Assembly: GCA_002842495.1 (NCBI GenBank)
Contig: PHDB01000008.1
Location: forward strand, 1 to 64,000
Length of the DNA: 64,000 bases
Reading direction: 5' to 3'
DNA from: Bacteroidetes bacterium HGW-Bacteroidetes-6
GTDB lineage: Bacteria; Bacteroidota; Bacteroidia; Bacteroidales; DTU049
The notes below the pieces were generated by a model. That model made no database searches. It was not told where the DNA came from and saw nothing but the letters and a program-made list of their open reading frames with translations. Position 1 is the first letter of the stretch. Every line of letters begins with the position of its first letter. Shown here one piece after another: positions 8,869 to 16,968 of the stretch. The position numbers were made by a program, and so were the translations under genes.

Positions 8869-11800
8869 ATGTTCAAATATTTGCAAATCAGTAAGATACT
8901 AATTCGATTGTTTTCGAGTTTGGCAATTTTAGTCATTTGTTTTTTTGTGACAAATAATATTCAGGCACAGGTGTCTTCTAAATATACTTACTCGTATATT
9001 GGTACAAACGCTAATGTATATAATGCCACACCAACAATACTTCAAGCTTCCGGTTCTGTCGGGAATGATGCGGTTTTTGCTTCTCAGGCCATCGGGTTTA
9101 CATTTAACTTCAATTGTATTGACTACACCACGGTTGGGATTAGCGCAAATGGCTTCATTTGGTTTGGAACTGGAACCTGTTCAGCCTCTCAATACACGCC
9201 ACTCAGTTCCACCACTGGAGAAACGGGAACTGTTGATGGCATTATTTCAGCTTTTGGAACCAATGTCGTTCCTGGGACATCTGGAACACGAACTTTAAGC
9301 ACAAAGCTTACTGGTGTTTCACCAAACAGAGTGTTCACGATTGAATGGCGAAAATGCTGCATGACTGGGGCAACAACTAATCCTGTTGATGTTCAGATTA
9401 AACTCTTTGAAACATCTAATAATGTTGAAATCAGGCTTTTCGACAATTCATATTTTATTAGCGGCGCTACAGCTACAGGACAAGTTGGCATGCGAGCAAA
9501 TCTCACTGATTATGTCAATCGAACAACGAGTGGTGTGAATCTCTGCACCACAACAGCAGGCGGTGCGAATACAGCTACCTGCTCAATTGTGCCGACATCT
9601 GCCTGTAATTATGCATATTCTGGTAGTGGTGCAATTACATTTCTGTATTCTTTTACAGGTCCTTGCTGCACCACGCCAACCACCCAAGCAAATTCGGCTT
9701 CTGCAACTGGAGTTTCGTTTACAACTGCCGATTTAAATTGGACTACAGGCAGTGGCACTGGTGGCGATATTGTTTTCTTGAAACAAGGAAGTGCAATTAC
9801 CACAGATCCAACAAATACCACAACATATACGGCCAATTCAGCATTTGGAAGTGGTTCGCAGATTGGAACTACTGGTGCATTTGCAGTTTATAGTGGTTCA
9901 TCAGGCTCGGTTTCGATAAGCAATCTGATGCCAGGAACAACTTATTACTATAGCATTTACACATTCGATGCAGCTGGACCATGCTATAAAGCGCCTACTG
10001 TAACCACAGGCAGTTTTACAACAACCAGCTGCTCTTTTCCCGTCACACAGGCGTCTTTGTTATCCACAGTTTGTATTGGTTACAATACAATGAATTTGCA
10101 GTTCACAAGAGGAAGTGGTAGCCGTGCTATTGTTGTGGCAAGGGCCGGATCGATGGTCAATTCCGACCCAGTTTACAATACTTCCTACACCGCCAACGCT
10201 GCTTTTGGAAGTGGCTCGCAAATAGGCGTTGGCAACTTTGTTGTTTACGATGGCAACGATGCCGGAGTAGTCACGATTCCAATTACTGGATTATCGCCAG
10301 GCGTTACATATTATTTTAATGTGTACGAATACGATGGACCACCCAATTGCTACAACAATGCACCCCCAGCAACCACAAGTGGCACAACCAGAGCTCCTGG
10401 CGTTTATTCGTTGTGTACAACAACGCAGAATACAGCCAATGTTGCTCCTGGAACCCTTGCAGCCGATGTTGTGAAGTTGACAATTGTGGTAAGTGGAGGA
10501 GAAGATATGGCTGCGACTCTCAATTCCATTACTTTTACAACAACAGGGTCGACCAATACTACAACAGATATAACAAATGCTAAAATATATTATACTGGAA
10601 ACAGTAATTCTTTTAGCAATGCAACACAATTTGGTCAGACTTTTACAACTTTTGGGACCAACACTGCAACTGGAAATTTTGCACTAAAAGCCGGGAATAA
10701 TTATTTTTGGATTGCATACGATGTCCAAGCTACGGCAACCCTTGGCGATTTGCTCGATGCAACTGTTACTTCAATAAATGTGACCGACGATATTGGTACA
10801 GCCAATCAAACGCCAATAGTATCAGCACCAGTCGGAAGCCGATTGATAGCAGCGCCAGTTGGTCTTGTATATTGTAGTGGGGTGATTCCCGAAGCATGCT
10901 GTAGTGGTACTGGTTGCAATTTTTCATGTAGTCAAGGTGAAACATTGCTTGGAATTACTCTAACAGGTTCTGTTATTCAAAGCTTTGGCGGGTGGCCGTG
11001 CAACAGTACCTGTGGCGACGATAAAAATAGTTATACCGACATGTTCTATTCCAATGCATATGCGCTTAACCAAGGTAGCACAAGCACCATGTCTATCAAT
11101 TTCGACACATGGTTTTCGATGGATATGTGGTGGGTACTTTGGGTCGATTGGGATCAAAATGGGGTATTTACAAATGCTGCGCCAGAGCGTTTTCCTGCAA
11201 CTGGCTCCATCGATCAATGGACTTCGCAAACAATTACTGTTCCTGCGAGCGTTTCGTCTGGGAGACATCGTGCGAGGTTGTGGGTGCAAGAGTTTTCGTA
11301 TAAACCAACTGATCCATGTCGTACAACACATGGTCCTCTCACCACCTCTATTGGGTATATAGTTGATTTTGATATTGAAGTTCCCGATGGAAGTTTAGTG
11401 AACCTCGACCCAATTGCACCCGTAGGAGCAACTTCTTGCGCAACACTTGCACCGATAGTTACAACACCTATAAATTATACATTGGGCGATGTTGCAAGTC
11501 AACTTACAGCAACAGGTTCGAGTTTACTTTGGTACTCGTTGCCAACCGGAGGCGTCGGTTCCTCAACGGCTCCTACACCAACAACAAACACTACGGGCAC
11601 ACAAACTTATTATGTTTCGCAAAACAATGGAAGCTGCGAAGGCCCTAGAACTCAAATAGCAGTTAATGTTTATCCACCAGCATTGCCTTTGGCACCCACA
11701 GCAACTGTAACTCAACCAACTTGCGATGTTGCTTATGGAATCGTCGATTTCGGCGATTTGCCTGCGCCAGGGGCATGGATAATCAATCCAAATGGAATTG

Positions 11801-12705
11801 CCGGAACCGGTGCAACGTATACTTTGTCGCCCGTGGCTCCCGGAACATATGATTATAATATTGTTGATGTAAATGGGTGCATTTCAGCAGCCTCAGTAAA
11901 TGTTGTTGTAAATCCACAGCCAGTGACGCCTTCCATACCGGTTGTTGTGACTGTAACACAGCCCACAGGTGGTGTTCCGACCGGAAGCGTTGAACTTAGC
12001 GGATTACCAGCAAATGGATGGATAGTTAATCCTGGGGGATTCGTTGGATCAGTTGGGACCACAACATTAACCATCTCTGGATTGGCTCCGGGAACTTACA
12101 CTTTTACAGTCACCAATACAGATGGTTGCACTTCGGATGCTACAGTCACAGTAACAATTAATCTGCCATTGCCAATTGAACTCCTGTCGTTTTCGTTGGA
12201 ATGTGAAAGTGATTTTCCATTTTTAGAATGGAGCACAGCAAGCGAAGTAAACAACGATTACTTTACAATTGAGCATAGTTCAGATGCTGTTGAATGGACA
12301 ATTGTTGGTATTGTTGATGGTTCTGGGAATTCATATTCTTTAAACAGGTATAGTTTCATCGATAAGCAATTCTACAGTGGCCCATCATACTATCGGCTTA
12401 AGCAAACCGATTTTGATGGTCGATACGAATATGTTGCCTTTGGCTCTGTTGAAAAATGCAGCTTTGAGTGTAGCGAATTGTCTATTATTCCGAACCCGTC
12501 AAATGGTGTTCTATATGTTGGTTTTGTTGGAGATGAGGCAATGGTAGAATTGATTGAGGTTTTTGATGTACTGGGAAATAAGGTTTTTAGTTCCGACGGT
12601 TATCAAACGCGCTTCGATTTTTCAAATCTACCCGACGGCATTTACACATTGCATTACAAACTTGATTCAAAAACAATCATCCAAAAGTTTGTTATTGCAA
12701 AATAA
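8869..12705 (+). CDS. large secreted multidomain protein with T9SS type A sorting domain
   Basis: Exported surface or extracellular protein of 1278 residues. The ATG at 8869 begins the signal peptide (cleavage after IQAQ, about residue 34); the GTG at 8839 would add a hydrophilic head. In order: an N-terminal beta domain typical of such proteins; two fibronectin-III-like repeats (each with the Y-T-A-N-x-A-F-G-S-G-S-Q-I-G block); a BNR-associated N-domain-like region; a GEVED-like domain (WWVLWVDWDQNG); an Ig-like CHU-type domain (LLWYSLPTGG); two SprB-like repeats (each with VTQPT and APGTY); and a C-terminal sorting domain with IIPNPSNGVLYV, DVLGNKVF and LPDGIYTLHY. No catalytic domain is evident, so adhesion or binding is likely. 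Five G just before the start (8856-8860) are unusual for this phylum. Confidence 0.88.
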   Translation: MFKYLQISKILIRLFSSLAILVICFFVTNNIQAQVSSKYTYSYIGTNANVYNATPTILQASGSVGNDAVFASQAIGFTFNFNCIDYTTVGISANGFIWFGTGTCSASQYTPLSSTTGETGTVDGIISAFGTNVVPGTSGTRTLSTKLTGVSPNRVFTIEWRKCCMTGATTNPVDVQIKLFETSNNVEIRLFDNSYFISGATATGQVGMRANLTDYVNRTTSGVNLCTTTAGGANTATCSIVPTSACNYAYSGSGAITFLYSFTGPCCTTPTTQANSASATGVSFTTADLNWTTGSGTGGDIVFLKQGSAITTDPTNTTTYTANSAFGSGSQIGTTGAFAVYSGSSGSVSISNLMPGTTYYYSIYTFDAAGPCYKAPTVTTGSFTTTSCSFPVTQASLLSTVCIGYNTMNLQFTRGSGSRAIVVARAGSMVNSDPVYNTSYTANAAFGSGSQIGVGNFVVYDGNDAGVVTIPITGLSPGVTYYFNVYEYDGPPNCYNNAPPATTSGTTRAPGVYSLCTTTQNTANVAPGTLAADVVKLTIVVSGGEDMAATLNSITFTTTGSTNTTTDITNAKIYYTGNSNSFSNATQFGQTFTTFGTNTATGNFALKAGNNYFWIAYDVQATATLGDLLDATVTSINVTDDIGTANQTPIVSAPVGSRLIAAPVGLVYCSGVIPEACCSGTGCNFSCSQGETLLGITLTGSVIQSFGGWPCNSTCGDDKNSYTDMFYSNAYALNQGSTSTMSINFDTWFSMDMWWVLWVDWDQNGVFTNAAPERFPATGSIDQWTSQTITVPASVSSGRHRARLWVQEFSYKPTDPCRTTHGPLTTSIGYIVDFDIEVPDGSLVNLDPIAPVGATSCATLAPIVTTPINYTLGDVASQLTATGSSLLWYSLPTGGVGSSTAPTPTTNTTGTQTYYVSQNNGSCEGPRTQIAVNVYPPALPLAPTATVTQPTCDVAYGIVDFGDLPAPGAWIINPNGIAGTGATYTLSPVAPGTYDYNIVDVNGCISAASVNVVVNPQPVTPSIPVVVTVTQPTGGVPTGSVELSGLPANGWIVNPGGFVGSVGTTTLTISGLAPGTYTFTVTNTDGCTSDATVTVTINLPLPIELLSFSLECESDFPFLEWSTASEVNNDYFTIEHSSDAVEWTIVGIVDGSGNSYSLNRYSFIDKQFYSGPSYYRLKQTDFDGRYEYVAFGSVEKCSFECSELSIIPNPSNGVLYVGFVGDEAMVELIEVFDVLGNKVFSSDGYQTRFDFSNLPDGIYTLHYKLDSKTIIQKFVIAK

Positions 12706-12728
12706 TAAGAAGTAAAGCGACTTAATGT

Positions 12729-13742
12729 TTACTTTTTCCCAGCCAATAATCCACATGCTGCCAAAATATCGCGTCCGCGCGACTTGCGAATGGTAGCAAT
12801 AACTCCACGTTGCGTTAAATCTTCTTGGAAAGCAAGCACATCTTTTTCGGATGGTGCTTCCAAATCGAGTCCCGGGATGGGATTGAAAGGAATAATGTTG
12901 ACTCGGGCATTGTAGCGCAAGGCCAGTTCGCCGACTTTTTTTGCATGTGCTTTGCTCTGGTTTAGCCCTTTGAATAGAATGTATTCGAACGAAAATTTTC
13001 GGTGACGCGGCAAATCGAGACTGCTTATGTTTTTCAATAACTCGGCAATAGGGCGGCTTTTTTCTATCGGCATCAGCAGTGCGCGTTCTTCTGTAAATGG
13101 GCTGTGGAGGCTGATGGCAATATTCACGCGGGTTTTTTCAATCAAATCCTTTAGTTTGTCTTCGATACCAATAGTCGAAACGGTAATTCTGGAGGCACTC
13201 ATTTCGCATCCCCAAGGGGCTGTCAGAATTTCGATGCTTTTGATAACTTCTTCGGCATTGTCGAGTGGCTCGCCCATGCCCATGTAAACAATGTTGGTGA
13301 TTTTATCGTGTTCGTCAATCGCCATTATTTGGTTCAATATTTCGCCAGCCGTAAGCTGACCGTGAAAACCATTCATGCCTGTAGCACAAAAGCGACATCC
13401 AAAGCGACATCCGGCTTGCGACGAAACACAGACCGTTAGTCTGTCGGTGCCGGGAATAACCGCAGTTTCCACTCTTCTATTGCCCGAATATTCAAACAAG
13501 TATTTTTTTGTGCCGTCTTTCGAAATACTCACTGAAGCGTAAGGTTGGATTAATTTCGGGAAATCGGCTTTTAGTCGTTCGCGAAAAAATTTGGGCAGAT
13601 TGCTCATCTGGCTAATGTCGAAAACACGACTCTTGTACATCCATGTTGCAATTTGCTTGCTTGTGAACGATTTTGTTTCGTATTCAACACAAAGTTCCGA
13701 TAATTCACCAAGGGTGAGTCCAAATAATTGCTGATTTTTCAT
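12729..13742 (-). CDS. rlmN: dual-specificity 23S rRNA/tRNA adenine-C2 methyltransferase RlmN
   Basis: Radical SAM enzyme of 337 residues that methylates A2503 of 23S rRNA and A37 of some tRNAs at C2. The 4Fe-4S cluster motif C-x3-C-x2-C is at Cys112, Cys116 and Cys119. Cys105, seven residues before the cluster, matches E. coli Cys118, and Cys330 near the C-terminus matches Cys355, the residue that carries the methyl group. The start at 13742 gives MKNQQLFGLT; the longer open frame reaches back through a tRNA gene and is not used. The start codon lies directly after the T-run of the tRNA-Ala terminator, so the gene is either expressed by read-through or has a promoter within the tRNA region. 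Confidence 0.96.
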   Translation of the reverse strand: MKNQQLFGLTLGELSELCVEYETKSFTSKQIATWMYKSRVFDISQMSNLPKFFRERLKADFPKLIQPYASVSISKDGTKKYLFEYSGNRRVETAVIPGTDRLTVCVSSQAGCRFGCRFCATGMNGFHGQLTAGEILNQIMAIDEHDKITNIVYMGMGEPLDNAEEVIKSIEILTAPWGCEMSASRITVSTIGIEDKLKDLIEKTRVNIAISLHSPFTEERALLMPIEKSRPIAELLKNISSLDLPRHRKFSFEYILFKGLNQSKAHAKKVGELALRYNARVNIIPFNPIPGLDLEAPSEKDVLAFQEDLTQRGVIATIRKSRGRDILAACGLLAGKK

Positions 13743-13743
13743 A

Positions 13744-13768
13744 TAAAAAAACCCGGCTAACCCGGGTT
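13744..13768 (-). terminator. intrinsic terminator between tRNA-Ala and rlmN
   Basis: Stem AACCCGG / CCGGGTT at 13750-13768 with a five-base loop, followed on the minus strand by a run of seven T that ends two bases before the rlmN start codon. Confidence 0.8.
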
Positions 13769-13777
13769 CACTTTGTG

Positions 13778-13851
13778 TGGAGCATATCGGAGTCGAACCG
13801 ATGACCTCTTGACTGCCAGTCAAACGCTCTAGCCAACTGAGCTAATGCCCC
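13778..13851 (-). tRNA. tRNA-Ala (anticodon GGC)
   Basis: Cloverleaf of 74 bases. The acceptor stem pairs GGGGCAT with ATGCTCC and contains the G3-U70 pair that identifies alanine tRNA. The anticodon loop CTGGCAG gives anticodon GGC. The T-arm carries GGTTCGACTCC. The CCA end is not encoded. A -7 motif TACCTTTG is at 13867-13874 on this strand, suiting a start just before the tRNA. Confidence 0.96.
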
Positions 13852-13977
13852 AACGTTTTAGGAGCGCAAAGGTAAAGATATTTTTTTGATTGAAGAAAAT
13901 AATTTTGGCTTTTGGATGTTCAAAGATGGGAATGATTAATTTTGCTGTATCAATAATGGCCGACAATACAATTTATT

Positions 13978-14844
13978 ATGGCAAAAATGACCGAAAGAAC
14001 CAAGCTGAGCTACCGAGCAGGTATTGTTTCGCTTTTTGTGAACCTCATTTTGTTTGTTTTTAAATATTATGCTGGAATTATTTCTGGTTCTGTTGCGCTG
14101 ATTGCTGATGCCTGGCATACTCTGAGCGATTCGCTTACTTCGCTCATTATGATAGGGGGTGTTAAACTTTCGTCGAAAAAAGCTACTCCTAAGCACCCTT
14201 TTGGATATGGTCGTTGGGAGCAAATTGCAGCAGTCTTTATTGCTTTTGTTTTGGCTATTGTGGCTTATGAGTTTGGTCGTGAAAGTCTCGAAAAATTGTC
14301 GATGCACGAAACAGCTAATTTCGGAACTATTGCATTGATTGCTACTATTACATCTATTGTTGTTAAAGAAGCATTAGCACAATATGCTTTCTTTATTGGA
14401 CGCAAAACAAAAAACACATCGGTTCGTGCCGATGCATGGCACCACAGAAGTGATGCTTTGTCGTCGGTTATTGTATTGGTAGGAATTTTAATTCAGGATT
14501 ATTTCTGGTGGATCGATGGCGCACTTGGACTGGCCATTGCGGGAATGCTGTTTTATGCTGTTTTCGACATTATGAAAGAGGCCATCAATAAGCTAATCGG
14601 AGAAAAGCCGGAAGATGAGCTGGTAGCAAAAATAACGGCACTTGCAATTGAGTTTGGTGGTGAAAAGCTCGAACCACACCATTTTCATATTCATACCTAT
14701 GGCGAACATCGCGAACTCACCTTCCATATTAAAATTGATGGCAATATGCCTTTGGTCGAAGTACACGCATTGGCCGATGGATTGGAAAAAATGATACGCG
14801 AAAGTTGTGGAATGGAAGCAACCATTCACGCCGATCCAGCCTAA
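13978..14844 (+). CDS. cation diffusion facilitator family transporter
   Basis: Inner-membrane divalent-cation/proton antiporter of the CDF family, 288 residues. Six membrane helices are predicted, with metal-site motifs ADAWHTLSD in TM2 (HxxxD) and DAWHHRSDALSS in TM5 (HxxxD, Zn-type). The connector PKHPFGYGRWEQ is the family signature. A cytosolic C-terminal domain with H-F-H-I-H-T-Y-G follows from about residue 205. His and Asp at both sites point to Zn, Cd or Fe export rather than Mn. It stands alone, convergent with the ferredoxin gene. Confidence 0.92.
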   Translation: MAKMTERTKLSYRAGIVSLFVNLILFVFKYYAGIISGSVALIADAWHTLSDSLTSLIMIGGVKLSSKKATPKHPFGYGRWEQIAAVFIAFVLAIVAYEFGRESLEKLSMHETANFGTIALIATITSIVVKEALAQYAFFIGRKTKNTSVRADAWHHRSDALSSVIVLVGILIQDYFWWIDGALGLAIAGMLFYAVFDIMKEAINKLIGEKPEDELVAKITALAIEFGGEKLEPHHFHIHTYGEHRELTFHIKIDGNMPLVEVHALADGLEKMIRESCGMEATIHADPA

Positions 14845-14851
14845 AAAAAGC

Positions 14852-14880
14852 AAAAAAAAGGCTACCCGAAGGCAGCCTTA
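14852..14880 (-). terminator. intrinsic terminator of the ferredoxin gene
   Basis: Nine-position stem (14858-14866 with 14871-14879, one A-C mismatch). Read on the minus strand it closes on a TTCG tetraloop and is followed by a run of eight T. It sits between convergent genes but has the T-run only on the minus strand. Confidence 0.8.
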
Positions 14881-14899
14881 ATGTTTGTACATTGAATAA

Positions 14900-15067
14900 T
14901 TATTCAGGATGAATTGCTTCAACAGGGCAAACATCGGCACATGAACCACAATCGGTGCAGATATCCGGATCAATTTTGTAGATAGAACCCGGGCTGATTG
15001 CTTCAACCGGACATTCATCAATGCAGGTACCGCAAGCGGTACAATCTTCTGAAATAACGTAAGCCAT
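14900..15067 (-). CDS. 2[4Fe-4S] ferredoxin
   Basis: Small electron carrier of 55 residues, beginning MAYVISEDCTACGTC. Two clusters are bound by the classic clostridial-type motifs: Cys9-x2-Cys12-x2-Cys15 with Cys19-Pro, and Cys37-x2-Cys40-x2-Cys43 with Cys47-Pro. The two halves are an internal duplication (ECPVEAI and VCPVEAI). The length is normal for the family. A minus-strand -7 motif TATATTTG at 15094-15101 with CTTG 16 bases further up would start the transcript about 20 bases before the ATG. It is monocistronic, closed by the terminator at 14852-14880. Confidence 0.95.
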   Translation of the reverse strand: MAYVISEDCTACGTCIDECPVEAISPGSIYKIDPDICTDCGSCADVCPVEAIHPE

Positions 15068-15143
15068 AACTCTGTAGTTTTAATCTTGTGCTGCAAATAT
15101 ATACAAATTTAGAAAAACAAGGGCTTTTTCTTTTTTTTTCGTC

Positions 15144-15168
15144 AAAAAAAAGACACCCGAAGGTGTCT
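15144..15168 (-). terminator. intrinsic terminator of the yceD-rpmF-fabH operon
   Basis: Perfect stem AGACACC / GGTGTCT (15151-15168) with a TTCG tetraloop on the minus strand, followed there by a run of T (15144-15150 as A on the plus strand). Confidence 0.88.
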
Positions 15169-15187
15169 AGAGAATAAATATCAACTA

Positions 15188-16189
15188 TTATTTACCGTCG
15201 TAAGCCCATTTTAAATAAATGGCTCCCCAGGTAAATCCAGCCCCAAATGTTGCCAGAATAATATTATCGCCTTTGCGGAGTTGGTTTTCGTAATCCATCA
15301 GACAAAGAGGAAGTGTTGCTGCAGTGGTGTTTCCGTAACGCTGAATATTAATCATTACTTTTTCTTTCGGTAAATTCATGCGTTGTGCCGTTGCTTCAAT
15401 AATGCGATTATTGGCTTGGTGAGGCACAAGCCAATTGATGTTGTCGGAAGTAAGATTGTTGCGTTCCATGATTTCAACCGCGGTGTCGGCCATTTTCGAA
15501 ACAGCCCATTTGAAAACCGGTTGTCCTTCCTGATAGATAAAATGCTCGCGATTGGCAACGGTTTCGGCCGAAGATGGCCACACACTTCCGCCAGCTTTCT
15601 GGTGAAGGTGATGGCGACCAACGCCATCGCTTTGCATGATGATGTCAATAACACCAAGAGTTTCGTCGTCAGAAGGCTCAATCAAAACAGCACCACTTCC
15701 ATCACCAAAAATCGGACAGGTGGCACGATCGGTATAGTCGGTAATAGACGACATCTTTTCAGCACCTACCAATACGATTTTTTTTGCACGCCCCGATTCG
15801 ATATATGCAGTTGCAGTTGACAAACCATACAAAAATCCGCTGCAGCCTGCATTCAAATCGAAATGAAAAGCATGCTTGATGCCTACTTTATCACTGATAA
15901 TACTTGCAGTTGCAGGAAATTGATGGTCGGGTGTCACCGTTGCACAAAGAACCATGTCTATCTCGTCGGGGTTGGTATTTGTTTTTTCGAGCAGACGACG
16001 AACAGCTTCGGCACCTAAATCGCTAGAGCCTTTACCTGGTTCTTTGAGAATATGACGCGTTTTAATGCCTATACGCGTCATGATCCACTCGTCCGACGTG
16101 TCAACCATACGGCTGAGTTCTTCGTTGGTGAGGATGTAATCAGGCAACACACCGGCAACGCCAGTGATGATTGCATTCTTTTTACTCAT
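15188..16189 (-). CDS. fabH: 3-oxoacyl-ACP synthase III (FabH)
   Basis: Starts fatty-acid synthesis by condensing acetyl-CoA (or a branched starter) with malonyl-ACP. The protein has 333 residues, as usual. The Cys-His-Asn triad is visible: Cys116 in NAGCSGF, His in VPHQANNRI, and Asn in [12 protein letters not shown]. The thiolase fold is complete, ending in [15 protein letters not shown]. It lies 20 bases downstream of rpmF in the yceD-rpmF-fabH operon. The plsX gene often found between rpmF and fabH in other bacteria is absent here. Confidence 0.97.
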   Translation of the reverse strand: MSKKNAIITGVAGVLPDYILTNEELSRMVDTSDEWIMTRIGIKTRHILKEPGKGSSDLGAEAVRRLLEKTNTNPDEIDMVLCATVTPDHQFPATASIISDKVGIKHAFHFDLNAGCSGFLYGLSTATAYIESGRAKKIVLVGAEKMSSITDYTDRATCPIFGDGSGAVLIEPSDDETLGVIDIIMQSDGVGRHHLHQKAGGSVWPSSAETVANREHFIYQEGQPVFKWAVSKMADTAVEIMERNNLTSDNINWLVPHQANNRIIEATAQRMNLPKEKVMINIQRYGNTTAATLPLCLMDYENQLRKGDNIILATFGAGFTWGAIYLKWAYDGK

Positions 16190-16209
16190 TTTCCGAAAAT
16201 TTTGCGAAT

Positions 16210-16389
16210 TTATGCACTTTTTTCAATTGCCAGTTTACCTTTGTAAAAACCACATTCTGGGCATACATGATGGTAAAGCACCGGAGTGCCACAATTCGAA
16301 CACGACATAAAGGTAGGAACTTCAGCCTTTATTGTGGATCTTCTTTTCATTGTTCTGCTTTTTGAAGCGCGCGACTTTTGATGTGCCAT
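16210..16389 (-). CDS. rpmF: 50S ribosomal protein L32
   Basis: Ribosomal protein L32, 59 residues, beginning [18 protein letters not shown], with the zinc-ribbon pairs Cys30-x2-Cys33 and Cys43-x2-Cys46 near the C-terminus. It is located between yceD (18 bases upstream) and fabH (20 bases downstream). The linkage of L32 with YceD and fatty-acid genes is conserved in most bacteria. Confidence 0.96.
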   Translation of the reverse strand: MAHQKSRASKSRTMKRRSTIKAEVPTFMSCSNCGTPVLYHHVCPECGFYKGKLAIEKSA

Positions 16390-16407
16390 ATCTGATTCAG
16401 TTTTTTA

Positions 16408-16884
16408 TTATTCAAAAGAGATTGTTTCTCCTCCATTCGACATGTCTTCGAGTTTTTTGATCATTTCCGCATCGCAATCACCCTTGTCGTGTACATTTTT
16501 CATAGGAAGCGATAAAAGTATCATTTCCCTGATCCATGGAGCTGTTTGAAGCTGGTGCTCGCTGCGGCTAACCACAACCATATCGTCATCATCGATTTCA
16601 CCTTCTTCGGATTCCTTAATGATGAGCGACCTTTGAGCATCAATATCAACTGAAAGCGGAGCAAGACAACGATCACAGGGAATAATTAATTCACCGTAGG
16701 CATCGAAATTGAGTTTCATATGCTTTTCCGTTTTTTCGAGCACCAAATCAACCGAAATATCTGCACCGGTTATGCCTGAATAATCTTCTTTCTCAAAGAA
16801 CTTACCGTCAACAGTCCAGTGAAAGTTGTGGTCTCCGACCGACAACCCCCTGAATAGTATTACGTATGTGTCGTATGTGTTCAA
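16408..16884 (-). CDS. yceD: YceD/DUF177 family protein
   Basis: Protein of 158 residues of the DUF177 family, encoded next to rpmF across bacteria and linked to 23S rRNA processing or ribosome assembly. The N-terminal VILFRGLSVGDHNF and the central CDRC motif (PCDRCLAPL) are family features; a Cys in the tail (KGDCDAE) may complete a metal site. The start is a TTG at 16884; it is supported by the promoter at 16908-16937, whose transcript would begin only about 17 bases upstream, and no ATG is available in that leader. Confidence 0.88.
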   Translation of the reverse strand: MNTYDTYVILFRGLSVGDHNFHWTVDGKFFEKEDYSGITGADISVDLVLEKTEKHMKLNFDAYGELIIPCDRCLAPLSVDIDAQRSLIIKESEEGEIDDDDMVVVSRSEHQLQTAPWIREMILLSLPMKNVHDKGDCDAEMIKKLEDMSNGGETISFE

Positions 16885-16907
16885 CGAACCCTTTTTGAAA
16901 CGGGCTG

Positions 16908-16937
16908 CAAAGTTAAGAATAAATTACTTACAGCAAA
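16908..16937 (-). promoter_or_regulatory. promoter of yceD-rpmF-fabH
   Basis: On the minus strand TTTG (16937-16934), an 18-base spacer and TAACTTTG (16915-16908), followed by GCAGCCCG. Start of transcription is expected near 16901. Confidence 0.65.
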
Positions 16938-16968
16938 AATATTTTTTTACAGTATAATGAGTTGGGTT

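Noticed and set aside
13743-13823. N-terminal extension of RlmN by 27 residues
   Set aside because: These bases are the tRNA-Ala gene and its terminator.
14878-15096. Open frame of 72 residues on the minus strand
   Set aside because: It is the wrong frame over the real 55-residue ferredoxin gene at 14900-15067, whose Cys motifs are unmistakable.
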